A DNA stretch of 64,000 nt from Demequina zhanjiangensis (GTDB taxonomy: Bacteria > Actinomycetota > Actinomycetes > Actinomycetales > Demequinaceae): positions 434,001-498,000 of the forward strand of contig NZ_JAUHPV010000002.1 in assembly GCF_030418315.1 (NCBI RefSeq), in the 5' to 3' direction. Position 1 is the first letter of the stretch. Every line of letters begins with the position of its first letter. Below the pieces are notes generated by a model that worked only from the letters and a program-made list of their open reading frames with translations, was not told where the DNA came from and ran no database searches. The position numbers and the translations under genes were made by a program. This document shows positions 53,607-62,310 of the stretch, piece by piece.

Positions 53607-54593
53607 ATGACCGATGTGACGCGAACAGGAGCGGGGCCGGCGACGACGGCGCTGCCGCCCGACTTCCAGGAGCGTGTGTTCAAGGCGATCGCCGTGCAAC
53701 GGCCCGCGGTGACCGCCTACATCAAGGAGGTCCGCCGCAGGGACCCCTCGGCGACGCCCGCGCAGGTGATGAAGAAGATCGAGTCGCAGTACGTCGCGAC
53801 CACGACCGCGACGTCAGCCGCGATCGGCGCTTCCGCGACCATCCCCGCCGTCGGCATCCCCGTCGCGATCGGGCTCGGCGTCACCGACCTGCTGTTCTTC
53901 TACGAGACGACCGCGCTGTTCGCACTGTGCATGGCCGAGCTGCGCGGCGTCGAGATCGACGACCCGGAGCGGGCGAAGGCGCTCGTGCTCGCCGCGTTGC
54001 TGGGTGAGAAGCGCAAGAGCAAGATCACCGAGATCGTCATGTCGGCGCTGCCCGCGAGCGCGACGGTCCGCGGCTCCCGCAAGGCGGTCGGTGTCGCAGC
54101 GTCGGCGGTGTCCCCCAAGTGGGGCGACCTGCTCTCGCAGCAGCTCCCCGACTCCGCTCTGGTGCCGGTGACGATGGTGCTCGCCAAGAACGCGATCGCT
54201 CAGGGCGCCGTCATGGGCGGCGTGAAGGTGAGCTCCAAGGCGGTGCCGGTGATCGGAGCCGTCGCCGGCGGGGCGACCAGCTACTACTTCGGCAAGAGCG
54301 TCGTGAAGTCGTGCCGCGAGGGCTTCTCCGCGCCCATGGAGCAATGGCCCGAATGGCTCGAGCTCAACGACAGCGACGGAGACGGAGTCCCTGACCCGTC
54401 GAGGGCCGTGGTCGCGATGCGGGCGGCACGCTCGTCGGCCAGGAGCGTGGCCTCGAAGACGGGCGCGGTGGTGGGATCTGCGGCCACCACTGCCGGCTCG
54501 GCTGCGATCAGCGCGTCGAAGGCCACAGGCAAGAAGGTGAGCCAAGCGGCCTCGAGCGCGAAGTCCGCGGTCGCACGGAGGCCGCGCGCCTAG
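53607..54593 (+). CDS. EcsC-like protein with calcium-loop motif and Ala/Ser/Lys-rich tail
   Basis: A 328-aa protein. Residues 20-235 resemble EcsC-family proteins: a helical N-terminus, a hydrophobic Ala/Ile/Gly segment (ATTTATSAAIGASATIPAVG), TDLLFFYETTALFALCMAEL and a second hydrophobic region ending YYFGKSVVKSCREGF. Then a short Asp-rich loop N-D-S-D-G-D-G-V-P-D-P, the DxDxDGxxD pattern of calcium-binding dockerin/thrombospondin-type loops. The last ~80 residues are a low-complexity Ala/Ser/Lys/Arg stretch resembling DNA- or wall-binding tails. ATG 53607 with GGGGAGG 12-13 nt upstream. Overlaps convergent dinB by 4 nt. Function unknown. Confidence 0.55.
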   Translation: MTDVTRTGAGPATTALPPDFQERVFKAIAVQRPAVTAYIKEVRRRDPSATPAQVMKKIESQYVATTTATSAAIGASATIPAVGIPVAIGLGVTDLLFFYETTALFALCMAELRGVEIDDPERAKALVLAALLGEKRKSKITEIVMSALPASATVRGSRKAVGVAASAVSPKWGDLLSQQLPDSALVPVTMVLAKNAIAQGAVMGGVKVSSKAVPVIGAVAGGATSYYFGKSVVKSCREGFSAPMEQWPEWLELNDSDGDGVPDPSRAVVAMRAARSSARSVASKTGAVVGSAATTAGSAAISASKATGKKVSQAASSAKSAVARRPRA

Positions 54594-55786
54594 TCGTGCT
54601 CGGGCAGCCGCGGCGCCGACACTCCGGGATCGCGGCCCAGAAGCGTCGCACGGGTGACGGCGGCGGAGCCGAACCGATCGCGCACCGCGTCGAGCGCGGT
54701 GTCGATGCGTGCCCCGTCGTTCCAATCGAGGGGAAGTTCGGGCTGCACTTCGCCACCGCGAGTCAGCTGCGCAAACGACACGCCGATGAGGGTGATGCCC
54801 CGTGCGGAGATGTCGGGATCCACGGCGGCGAGCAGTCGCTGGGCGACGGCGAGCAGCACCTCGGTGCGATCGGTGGGTGTGGCGAGAGTGCGCGATCGGG
54901 TCGCCTTGGTGAAGTCGCCGAACCGGAGCCTCAGGACCACGGTGCTGCACGAGGATCCGCGATCACGTAGACGCTTCGCGAGCCCGTCGATGATCTGGGT
55001 GAGGATGGCCGAGAGCTCAGCGCCCGAGTACGCGCGGTTGCCCAGTGCTCGCTGCGAGCCGATGGACTCGTGGCGTGTGGTGGCCTCCACGGGCCGCGGA
55101 TCCCGGAGCCGGGCCAGCGCGTGAAGGTGCGCACCGGCCGCCTTGCCGAGCCATCGCTCGGCCGTCTCAGCCTCAAGCGCGGCCAACTGTCCGACGGTCC
55201 GAATCCCGTTCCTATGCAGCTTCTCCGCGGTCACCGCGCCGACGCCCCAGAGTCGTTCGACCGGGAGTGGATGAAGGAACTCCTCCTCGCGGTCCGGCTC
55301 CACCACGAGGAGCCCGTCAGGCTTGCTGGCCGCGCTCGCCACCTTCGCAAGGAACTTGGTTCTCGCCACGCCCACAGAGATCGGGAGCCCGACCTCGGCC
55401 CGCACGCGTTCCCGGAGTCGCACGGCGATCTGCTCGGGAGTTCCGGCCAGGCGGCGCAGCCCCCCGACCTCGAGGAACGCCTCGTCGATCGAGATGCCCT
55501 CCACGTAGGGCGTGGTGTCGTGGAAGATCGCGAACACGCTACGGCTGGCGGCGGAGTAGGCCTCCATCCGGGGCGGGACGACGATGACCTCGGGGCACAG
55601 TGCGCGCGCCCGCTGTGTGCTCATCGCGGTGCGAACCCCCCGAGCCTTCGCCTCATAGCTCGCGGCGGCCACGACACCGCCGCCCACGATCACGGGCCGT
55701 CCCCGCAGTGCGGGATCATCCCGCTGCTCGACCGAGGCGTAGAACGCGTCGAGATCGGCATGGAGCACCGTCGCCTCGCCGCGCAT
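54590..55786 (-). CDS. dinB: DNA polymerase IV (Y-family, translesion)
   Basis: A 398-aa Y-family polymerase. Catalytic Asp11 in VLHADLDAFYASVEQ and Asp101-Glu102 in EGISIDEAFLEVGG; the little finger and C-terminal QPELPL, a likely sliding-clamp motif. ATG 55786 with AGGGGG upstream starts the conserved region; an upstream frame to 55864 is unconserved. Length is slightly above E. coli DinB (351 aa). No LexA box was recognised upstream. Confidence 0.95.
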   Translation of the reverse strand: MRGEATVLHADLDAFYASVEQRDDPALRGRPVIVGGGVVAAASYEAKARGVRTAMSTQRARALCPEVIVVPPRMEAYSAASRSVFAIFHDTTPYVEGISIDEAFLEVGGLRRLAGTPEQIAVRLRERVRAEVGLPISVGVARTKFLAKVASAASKPDGLLVVEPDREEEFLHPLPVERLWGVGAVTAEKLHRNGIRTVGQLAALEAETAERWLGKAAGAHLHALARLRDPRPVEATTRHESIGSQRALGNRAYSGAELSAILTQIIDGLAKRLRDRGSSCSTVVLRLRFGDFTKATRSRTLATPTDRTEVLLAVAQRLLAAVDPDISARGITLIGVSFAQLTRGGEVQPELPLDWNDGARIDTALDAVRDRFGSAAVTRATLLGRDPGVSAPRLPEHD

Positions 55787-55882
55787 CTGCACCCCCTGCC
55801 GCCACACGCTCTTCCCGACGATGTTCTCACCCGGGCCCGACACTGAAGCGGCGGCGGGGCGCACGCTCGCCCAGGCAAAGCG

Positions 55883-55910
55883 AAAGGCCCCCGATCTCTC
55901 GGGGGCCTTT
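55883..55910. terminator. 12-bp perfect hairpin downstream of tRNA-Leu
   Basis: AAAGGCCCCCGA (55883-55894) and TCGGGGGCCTTT (55899-55910) around loop TCTC, 7 nt after the tRNA 3' end on the minus strand. It separates the tRNA from dinB. Confidence 0.8.
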
Positions 55911-55917
55911 CTTCACG

Positions 55918-56001
55918 TGCGCGAGGGGGGAGTTGAACCCCCACGCCCTTTCGGGCACACGGACCTGAACCGTGCGCGTCTGCCTATTCCGCCACTCGCG
56001 C
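55918..56001 (-). tRNA. tRNA-Leu (anticodon CAG)
   Basis: 84-nt class II tRNA on the minus strand. Acceptor arms GCGCGAG (5', 55995-56001) and CTCGCGC (3') with discriminator A (55918). D arm contains GGCGGAATAGGCAGAC; anticodon stem CACGG/CCGTG with loop TTCAGGT (CAG); long variable arm TGCCCGAAAGGGCG; T arm GGGGGTTCAACTCCCCC. CCA is not encoded. It decodes CUG, the main Leu codon of a high-GC genome. Confidence 0.97.
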
Positions 56002-56011
56002 GTGCCGGGAA

Positions 56012-56017
56012 ATGTTA
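56012..56017 (-). promoter_or_regulatory. -10 box TAACAT of the tRNA-Leu gene
   Basis: TAACAT (minus strand) ends 10 nt before the mature tRNA 5' end, overlapping the 3' side of the terminator region of the chemoreceptor upstream. Confidence 0.45.
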
Positions 56018-56020
56018 GCA

Positions 56021-56057
56021 CGGTCGGGGCCCCGTGAACGAACCAGGACCCCGACCG
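56021..56057 (-). terminator. Terminator-like hairpin after chemoreceptor 3
   Basis: CGGTCGGGG (56021-56029) pairs with CCCCGACCG (56049-56057), 19-nt loop, 22 nt after the receptor stop. The following bases TGCTAACATTT are T-rich. Confidence 0.45.
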
Positions 56058-56078
56058 CCAACCACGTACCCCGAGGGG

Positions 56079-57680
56079 TCAGAAGGTGAAGTGCTCCACT
56101 CGGCCGCGCAGGCTCGTCGAGAGCTCGGCCAGCTCGTTGACGCTCGCCTGGATCTGGTCGAGCACCTCTGCCGAGTCTGCGGACGTCTGCGCGACGGTCG
56201 CGATGTTGCCGGCGATGTCACCCGAGCCGGTCGCCGCCTCGGCCACGCCCCTCGACATCTCGGTGGTCGTGGCGGTCTGCTCCTCCACGGCCGACGCGAT
56301 GGTCATCTGGAAGTCGGAGATCTGCTTGACGATCTCCGAGATCTCGGCGATCGCCTCGACGGCGCCCTCGGTGTCGTCCTGGATGGCCTGGACGCGACGC
56401 GCCACCTCCTCGGTGGCCTTCGCCGTCTCCTGAGCCAGGTCCTTCACCTCGTTCGCGACGACGGCGAAGCCCTTGCCCGCCTCGCCAGCCCTGGCCGCCT
56501 CGATGGTCGCGTTCAGCGCGAGCAGGTTGGTCTGCTCGGCGATGCCCGTGATGACCTTGATGACGTTGCCGATCTCCTGCGAGGAGACGCCGAGCTTGCC
56601 GACGCGCTCGTTCGTGGTGTCGGCGACCGCCGTTGCATTGGAGGCCACACGCGCAGCCTCGTTGGCGTTGTGGGAGATCTCGCGGATCGACGCACCCATC
56701 TGCTCGGCGCCCGACGCGACGGTCTGGACGGAACGGTTGACCTCCTCAGCGGCGGTCGCGACCACGCCAGCCTGCGTGGAGGCCTCCTGGGAGCCTGCGG
56801 CCACCTGGGCATTGGCGGCAGAGAGCTCCTCAGCGGCCGCGGCGACCATCTGTGCGGAGGTGATGACCTCGGCCATCGTCTCCCGCAGCGACGCCTGCGC
56901 CTTGGCGAGCGAGCGCGACATGTCGCCGATCTCGTCGCCGCTGTCCACGTGCGCCTCGACAGTGATGTCGCCGTCGGCGAGCGCCTCAAGGGAATGCTTG
57001 ACCTTCGCGGCGGCTGCCGTGATGCGGCGCGACAGAGTCACACCGGCGAGCACTGCGGCGACGACTCCGAGCAGCACCACACCGATCATGACAAGGCGCA
57101 CGGTCTCTGCGCTGCTCTCCGCTGCGGTGATCTGGGCCTCGACGGTTCCGTGCACCTCTTCGACGAGCTCGTCGATGTTCTGCGCGACGAGCGCCGTCTG
57201 CGCGTCCATCTGGGCCTCGGTGGGGCGTGAGGCGACGTCGGCGGAGGTGTAGTGGTCCTGAGCCATGGCCTGGAAGGTCTCCCAGTCGCCGACCTTCCGC
57301 TCAAGGTCCGAGACGGGCACCCCGAAGCTCTCCTGATAGTCGGTGACGAAGGCGCCGATGGCGGCGTCCATCTCGTCGAAGCGCGCGGAGAGCTCCTCGA
57401 AGCCAGCGCCGAGCTCCTGCTCGGTCATGCCCTCGAGGCGGATGATCTGCTTCTCGACCTCGGCGAAGCCCTTCTCCATCGCCAGGACGTTCGCGTCCGA
57501 GCTCTCGAGCTGAGCGATGAGCTCGTGGTCGCGGGCGGATGAGCTGCTGAGCTGCAGCACGCCGACGAGGCCCACGGCGAGCAAAGCCACGAGGACGAGG
57601 CCGAAGGCGGCGGTGAACTGCGCGGACAGGGGGAAACGCGCAAGGCGCCGTGCGCGCACGGGGGCGGTCAGGGTCTTCAT
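56079..57680 (-). CDS. Methyl-accepting chemotaxis protein 3
   Basis: A 533-aa chemoreceptor (exactly the length of receptor 4): TM1 (about 22-44), helical sensor domain, TM2 (about 195-217), HAMP ([20 protein letters not shown]) and signalling domain with [20 protein letters not shown]. It ends in R-V-E-H-F-T-F. The start is ATG 57680, with GGAG 4 nt upstream as in receptor 4; ATG 57716 has no ribosome site. Signalling half is nearly identical to receptors 1 and 4, while sensor domains differ. Confidence 0.92.
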   Translation of the reverse strand: MKTLTAPVRARRLARFPLSAQFTAAFGLVLVALLAVGLVGVLQLSSSSARDHELIAQLESSDANVLAMEKGFAEVEKQIIRLEGMTEQELGAGFEELSARFDEMDAAIGAFVTDYQESFGVPVSDLERKVGDWETFQAMAQDHYTSADVASRPTEAQMDAQTALVAQNIDELVEEVHGTVEAQITAAESSAETVRLVMIGVVLLGVVAAVLAGVTLSRRITAAAAKVKHSLEALADGDITVEAHVDSGDEIGDMSRSLAKAQASLRETMAEVITSAQMVAAAAEELSAANAQVAAGSQEASTQAGVVATAAEEVNRSVQTVASGAEQMGASIREISHNANEAARVASNATAVADTTNERVGKLGVSSQEIGNVIKVITGIAEQTNLLALNATIEAARAGEAGKGFAVVANEVKDLAQETAKATEEVARRVQAIQDDTEGAVEAIAEISEIVKQISDFQMTIASAVEEQTATTTEMSRGVAEAATGSGDIAGNIATVAQTSADSAEVLDQIQASVNELAELSTSLRGRVEHFTF

Positions 57681-57854
57681 GATGCTCCAGACGATGAATG
57701 GTTTCAGACCGCTCATCGACAGGAGGAGTCACTCGGTGAGCCTTCGAGAGAAAAGCCCCGCGGGGTATCCGTGTCGTTCGCGCTGTGCTGGTGGCCGCCG
57801 CCCGCCGCGTCGGCGGAGCGACGACCACCTCACACGGTCACGAGGTGCTGCGCG

Positions 57855-59456
57855 TCAGTAGGTGAACTGCTCGACCTTCGAGCGCAGGTTCGCGCTGAGC
57901 TCGGCGAGCTCGTTGACGCTCGCGCCGATCTGGTCGAGCACCTGGGCCGAGTCTGCGGAGGCCTGCGCCACCGTCGAGATGTTGCCCGCGATGTCCGCAG
58001 AACCCGAGGCAGCCTCGGCGACCCCACGCGACATCTCGGTGGTCGTGGCGGTCTGCTCCTCGACTGCCGACGCGATGGTCATCTGGAAGTCGTTGATCTG
58101 CTGGACGATCTCGGAGATCTGGCCGATCGCCTCGACGGCGCCGCCGGTGTCCTCCTGGATCGCGGCCACGCGACGCGCGACCTCCTCGGTGGCCTTCGCG
58201 GTCTCCTGGGCGAGGTCCTTGACCTCACCCGCGACGACGGCGAAGCCCTTGCCCGCCTCACCGGCGCGCGCGGCTTCGATGGTCGCGTTGAGGGCCAGCA
58301 GGTTGGTCTGCTCGGCGATGCCGGTGATGACCTTGATGACGTTGCCGATCTCCTGGCTCGAGAGTCCGAGCTTCGCGACCTGGTCGTTCGTCGCGTCGGC
58401 GACCGACGTGGCGGACGCGGCGATGCGGGCGGCCTCGTTCGCGTTGTGAGAGATCTCCTTGATGGAGGCGCCCATCTGCTCCGTGCCGGAGGCGACGGCC
58501 TGGACCGAGCGGTTCACCTCGTCGGCCGCGTTGGCGACGACGCCGGCCTGGGTGGAGGTCTCCTGGGACCCGGCAGCGACCTGAGCATTGGCGGCCGAGA
58601 GCTCCTCGGCGGCGGCGGCCACAGTCTGGGCGGAGCTGATGACCTCGGCCATCGTCTCGCGCAGCGAGGCCTGAGCGGAGCCCAAGGAGGTGGCCATGTC
58701 GCCGATCTCGTCCCGGCTGGTGACCTTCGCCTCGACCGTCAGATCGCCCGCCGCAAGAGCGTCGAGCGAGGTCTTGACCTGGGACACGCCACCGCGGATG
58801 CGTCGGGAGAACCAGACGCCCATGGCGATCGCGGTCGCCACGGCGATGCCCGCGACACCGATCAGGATGAGGCGGATCTGAGAGGCGAGCGCCTCACCCT
58901 CCGCGATCTCCGCGAGGATCTGCTCCGCGACCTGATCAGTGAGCGACGCTACGGAGGCGCTCACCTGGGCGCCGATCGCGTCCTGCTGGTCGGTCGTGAT
59001 CGGCTCAGCGGTGGAACCGGGGCTGTACAGCGCGTCGAGACCGGCCGTGTAGGAGCCCCACGCGGCGACGTCCTCCTCGACATACGCGATCTCCTCGTCG
59101 AAGTAGTCGAGGTAGAGCGCTCCGAACTCGTCGATCCTGGTCTGGAAGAGCGCGATGTTCTCCTGCTGCGTGGCCCACGCGGCGGGGATCTCCGCCTCGT
59201 CCATGGACCTCATGCGGAGGGTCTGCATGCGGACGATGTCCACCGCGTCCTTGACCTCGGCGATCTTCGCGTCGGCCAGGTAGATCTTCTGCATGATCAG
59301 CTGATCGTCGGCGCCCTGCCGCGTCAGCTGCGTCACCGCCGTCGTGGCGACGATCGCCAGCAGCACCACGACGGTGCCGAAGGCGAGGCTGATCTGCGCG
59401 GACAACGGGAAGCGCCTGGCGGACCTGCCACGGTTCCGGGTAACGGTGTTCTTCAT
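57855..59456 (-). CDS. Methyl-accepting chemotaxis protein 4
   Basis: A 533-aa chemoreceptor: TM1 (about 17-38), helical sensor domain (about 40-190), TM2, HAMP ([20 protein letters not shown]), signalling domain with [20 protein letters not shown], and terminal K-V-E-Q-F-T-Y. ATG 59456 with TTGGAGAG upstream is chosen over ATG 59504. A sigma-28-like promoter lies about 120 nt upstream. Followed on the same strand by receptor 3 after 174 nt. Confidence 0.93.
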   Translation of the reverse strand: MKNTVTRNRGRSARRFPLSAQISLAFGTVVVLLAIVATTAVTQLTRQGADDQLIMQKIYLADAKIAEVKDAVDIVRMQTLRMRSMDEAEIPAAWATQQENIALFQTRIDEFGALYLDYFDEEIAYVEEDVAAWGSYTAGLDALYSPGSTAEPITTDQQDAIGAQVSASVASLTDQVAEQILAEIAEGEALASQIRLILIGVAGIAVATAIAMGVWFSRRIRGGVSQVKTSLDALAAGDLTVEAKVTSRDEIGDMATSLGSAQASLRETMAEVISSAQTVAAAAEELSAANAQVAAGSQETSTQAGVVANAADEVNRSVQAVASGTEQMGASIKEISHNANEAARIAASATSVADATNDQVAKLGLSSQEIGNVIKVITGIAEQTNLLALNATIEAARAGEAGKGFAVVAGEVKDLAQETAKATEEVARRVAAIQEDTGGAVEAIGQISEIVQQINDFQMTIASAVEEQTATTTEMSRGVAEAASGSADIAGNISTVAQASADSAQVLDQIGASVNELAELSANLRSKVEQFTY

Positions 59457-59578
59457 GACTCTCCAAGACGAAGGATTCCGACGCCCGGAGAATCGGCTCC
59501 GCATTCCCTGGGGTGAGAATCAGTGACGAATTCCTCATGCGAACCCGAACTATTGGCATATCACCTACAGATGGCGCC

Positions 59579-59605
59579 CAATCGGCTGCGAGCGCAAGAA
59601 CTCGG
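59579..59605 (-). promoter_or_regulatory. Sigma-28 (FliA/WhiG-type) promoter of chemoreceptor 4
   Basis: Minus strand: CCGAGTTC (59598-59605), 11-nt spacer, GCCGATTG (59579-59586). Against TAAAGTTT-N11-GCCGATAA, the -10 matches 6 of 8, the -35 keeps the AGTT core, and the spacer is exact. Predicted leader about 115 nt. Confidence 0.5.
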
Positions 59606-59639
59606 GCCCGTTCGGACCTCTGCCCGGACAGCAGAAAGC

Positions 59640-59678
59640 CCGCGGCCGCCGCGACCCCGAACGAATCGGAGGCCGCGG
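59640..59678 (-). terminator. Terminator-like hairpin after the che operon
   Basis: CCGCGGCC (59640-59647) and GGCCGCGG (59671-59678), 23-nt loop, followed on the minus strand by GCTTTCTG. Located 61 nt after the last cheX-like stop. Confidence 0.4.
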
Positions 59679-59739
59679 CAGACGCGGGCATGCCTGAACC
59701 CTCGAAGCGCGAACGGCGCACGCGCCTCGACGGTCCCCC

Positions 59740-60234
59740 CTAGAAGGCGACGACGACCGAGATCCGGCCCTCGCCATAACCCTGGATCGACAGCGTGCCG
59801 TCGATCCGGCCGCCCTGTTGAAGGGCAAGCTCGTTGACGTCCGCAGGCAGGGTCTCCCGCGGCGCGTAGGTCTCCTGCAGCTTCAGGTGAACGGTGTCCT
59901 TCTTGTTGAAGAGCGACGCCGCCACGTTGAGGATCTCCGACATGTTGTCGAACTGCGGAGGCGACACGAGGCCGCTCGACACGGCCTGCTCGGCCCCGTT
60001 CTGCGGCATCAGCGCGATCGCCGAGCCGCCACGTGCGATCAGCGGGATGTCCACGAGCGCGATCGCCTTCACGTTGCCGAAGTCGTCCACATAGGTGGCG
60101 CACGCGGCACCGTCGAGCGGGTCGACGCGATCTCCGTCGCCCCACTCGACGCCACGGCCCAGCATGCCCTCGAACAGCTCCCGGACCTCGAACGCCGTGG
60201 GCACCGGCGTCGGCTTCAGGTCGACGGCGCTCAT
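59740..60234 (-). CDS. CheX/CheC-like protein B
   Basis: A 164-aa cytosolic protein, same length as the CheX-like protein A in this operon. The helix FDNMSEILNVAASLFN corresponds to the E-x-x-N active helix of CheC/CheX/FliY phosphatases, which remove phosphate from CheY~P; here Glu and Asn are kept, but flanking residues diverge. Start overlaps the cheY B stop by 4 nt (ATGA). Last gene of the operon. Phosphatase activity is inferred. Confidence 0.6.
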   Translation of the reverse strand: MSAVDLKPTPVPTAFEVRELFEGMLGRGVEWGDGDRVDPLDGAACATYVDDFGNVKAIALVDIPLIARGGSAIALMPQNGAEQAVSSGLVSPPQFDNMSEILNVAASLFNKKDTVHLKLQETYAPRETLPADVNELALQQGGRIDGTLSIQGYGEGRISVVVAF

Positions 60235-60602
60235 GCGAGGAGCGGATCGATCGTGTCGCGGAACGTGTCCGCGGTGAACGGCTTGGCGATAAGGAACAGC
60301 GCGCCGGCCTGCTCGGCCGTCTCACGCATCTGATCCGAGCCCTCGGAGGTCACGAACGCGAACGGCGTCTCGTTGCCCTCACCGCGCAGGTTGCGCAGCA
60401 GCTCGATGCCGGTCATCTCCGGCATGTTCCAATCGGACAGCACGAAGTCGGGCGCGTTGGCTCGGATCTTCGTGAGGGCATCGGCGCCGTTCTCGGCCTC
60501 CTCGATGTCCCACCAGTCGTAACCCGCTTGGCGGAGCGTGCGGATCACGATCTGCCGCATGACGCGGCTGTCATCGGCGACGACAACCTTCATGTCGGCC
60601 AC
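60231..60602 (-). CDS. cheY: CheY-like response regulator B
   Basis: A 123-aa single receiver domain. Acid pocket Asp10-Asp11, phosphorylation site Asp57 (LSDWNMPEMTG), Thr85 (FVTSEG) and Lys107 (AKPFT). No output domain. Takes phosphate from CheA and binds the flagellar switch or acts as a phosphate sink. Coupled to the cheX-like gene B; 21 nt after cheX A. Confidence 0.9.
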   Translation of the reverse strand: MADMKVVVADDSRVMRQIVIRTLRQAGYDWWDIEEAENGADALTKIRANAPDFVLSDWNMPEMTGIELLRNLRGEGNETPFAFVTSEGSDQMRETAEQAGALFLIAKPFTADTFRDTIDPLLA

Positions 60603-60623
60603 CTCTCTTCCTTGTTAGTCGGG

Positions 60624-61118
60624 TTATGACCTGGACGAAGGGTCCTCGTTCAGGACCCACAGGCTGACGCACAGGAGTGCGCCTCGCCACGTGACGCAGG
60701 CGTCCACCACGGGTGAGGCGTCGGCCAGCGTGGGCATCTCGTCGGACACCTCGGGCATCGTGAGGGCGCCCGGGTGTGTGACGAGGGACTTGACGTTCCC
60801 GCCGACCACGTTGACCAGCTCGCCGACGGCGTCGGCGAAGTCGGTCTCGGCCACGGGGGCGTCGTCCTCGAGATCGAACAGGATGCGGGCGAGGTCCTCG
60901 CCGGTGTCCCGTCCCATCGAGATGAGCACGCGGGCCTCGTCGCCGGCTCCGACGACGTCGACCCACGTGTAGGTCGGGTGGAGGATCGCAGGGCGCTCGC
61001 CGTACCACCGCATGAGGTGGCCGGGCTCGCCGTCGATCATCGTGGTGAACAGGTCCTCGGCGACTGCGAAGACCGGGTCCGGGTCCGCGAGGACCTCCCA
61101 GTTCGTGGTGACGGTCAC
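60624..61118 (-). CDS. cheX: CheX-like chemotaxis protein A
   Basis: A 164-aa protein with the CheX/CheC signature helix DFADAVGELVNVVGGNVKSL (E-x-x-N then GN), followed by a strand region (GALTMPEVSDE). Likely CheY~P phosphatase. GTG start at 61118 overlaps the cheY A stop by 4 nt (GTGA); the longer frame upstream is the shadow of cheY. Its sequence matches CheX better than copy B. Confidence 0.75.
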   Translation of the reverse strand: MTVTTNWEVLADPDPVFAVAEDLFTTMIDGEPGHLMRWYGERPAILHPTYTWVDVVGAGDEARVLISMGRDTGEDLARILFDLEDDAPVAETDFADAVGELVNVVGGNVKSLVTHPGALTMPEVSDEMPTLADASPVVDACVTWRGALLCVSLWVLNEDPSSRS

Positions 61119-61498
61119 AGCGTCTCCTTCGCCTCGACCAGCCCCAGGAACTGCAGCTTGTCGATGATGATGTCCGGGGTGAACGGCTTGATGACGTACT
61201 CGTGAGCGCCGGCGGCGAGCGCGCGGACGATCTGGTTCTGCTCGCCCTCGGTGGTGACCATCATCAGCGTGATGTCGCGCCACTCGTCGCGCTTGCGCGC
61301 CTCGACCACGAACTCGAAGCCGGTCATCACCGGCATGTTCCAGTCGATGCAGCAGAGCTGAACGTCGTCGTGCTCCTCGAGGCGGTCGAGCGCCTCCTTG
61401 CCGTCTCCGGCCTCCACCACGTCGAATCCGACGTCGGTGAGGATCCCTCCGACGATGCGTCTCATGACGCGCGAGTCGTCGATGACCAGTGCCTTCAT
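61115..61498 (-). CDS. cheY: CheY response regulator A
   Basis: A 127-aa receiver domain: Asp7-Asp8, phosphorylation site Asp52 (CCIDWNMPVMTG), Thr in VTTEGE and Lys104 (VIKPFTP). Closer to classical CheY than copy B. ATG 61498 lies 5 nt after cheR; coupled by GTGA to cheX A. Confidence 0.92.
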   Translation of the reverse strand: MKALVIDDSRVMRRIVGGILTDVGFDVVEAGDGKEALDRLEEHDDVQLCCIDWNMPVMTGFEFVVEARKRDEWRDITLMMVTTEGEQNQIVRALAAGAHEYVIKPFTPDIIIDKLQFLGLVEAKETL

Positions 61499-61503
61499 GT
61501 CGT

Positions 61504-62310
61504 CTACTTCCCTTCGCGAGGCCTGTACACGGAGCTGCCACCTTCGTGGACCCGCTCCCAGGTGTCGTCGATTCCGATGGTTGTTTCGGCGGCGCCGAGG
61601 AACAGGTACCCGCCCGGGGCCAGCGAGCGCCGGACCCTGGCGAGAACGTCGCGCTTCGTCGCCACGTCGAAGTAGATGAGGACGTTGCGAAGGAACACGA
61701 TGTCGAATGGTCCGCCCATGGGCGGCTGGTCCAGCAGGTTGTGCTTGCGGAAGGTCACCTGCTGGCGCAGGGGCGGAGCGATCTCGAAGGTCGCTCCCTT
61801 GCGCACGAAGTGCTTGACGAGGACCGGTGCGGGAAGGCCCCGGTTCACCTCGAGCTGGCTGTACGCGCCGAGGCGGCCCTTGGCGAGCACCTCCTCGGAC
61901 AGGTCCGTGGCCACGATGCTGAGGTCGAGGTCCGGGTGGTGGTCCTTGACGGTCATGGCGATCGAGTACGCCTCCTGGCCGGTCGAGCATGCCGCCGACC
62001 ACACCTTGATCCGGCGAGAGCCGCGGTTGCGCAGGTCCGGCAGGACGGTGTTGCGCAGCATGTTGAACGGCGTGATGTCGCGGAACCAGGAGGTCTCGTT
62101 GGTGGTGAGCGCCTCGACGACCTGCTCGTGCAGGCCCGTGTTGGCGCGCAGCGTGCGGACGTAGGCGTCCACGTTGGCTGCACCGGCGGAGCGGGCGAGG
62201 GGAGCGAGCCGGCTCTCGACCAGGTACTCCTTGCCCTTCTCCAGCTGGATCGCGCTGCGCTGGCGCACCAGCGTCGCGACGAAGTCGAATGTGTCAGGTG
62301 CGAGGCTCAT
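61504..62310 (-). CDS. cheR: Chemoreceptor methyltransferase CheR
   Basis: A 268-aa SAM-dependent methyltransferase that methylates glutamates on chemoreceptors for adaptation. N-terminal helical domain, TTNETSWFRDITPF, SAM-binding VWSAACSTGQEAYSIAM, ATDLSEEVL, FDIVFLRNVLIYFD and GGYLFLGAAETT. ATG 62310 overlaps the cheB stop by 4 nt. Confidence 0.95.
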   Translation of the reverse strand: MSLAPDTFDFVATLVRQRSAIQLEKGKEYLVESRLAPLARSAGAANVDAYVRTLRANTGLHEQVVEALTTNETSWFRDITPFNMLRNTVLPDLRNRGSRRIKVWSAACSTGQEAYSIAMTVKDHHPDLDLSIVATDLSEEVLAKGRLGAYSQLEVNRGLPAPVLVKHFVRKGATFEIAPPLRQQVTFRKHNLLDQPPMGGPFDIVFLRNVLIYFDVATKRDVLARVRRSLAPGGYLFLGAAETTIGIDDTWERVHEGGSSVYRPREGK

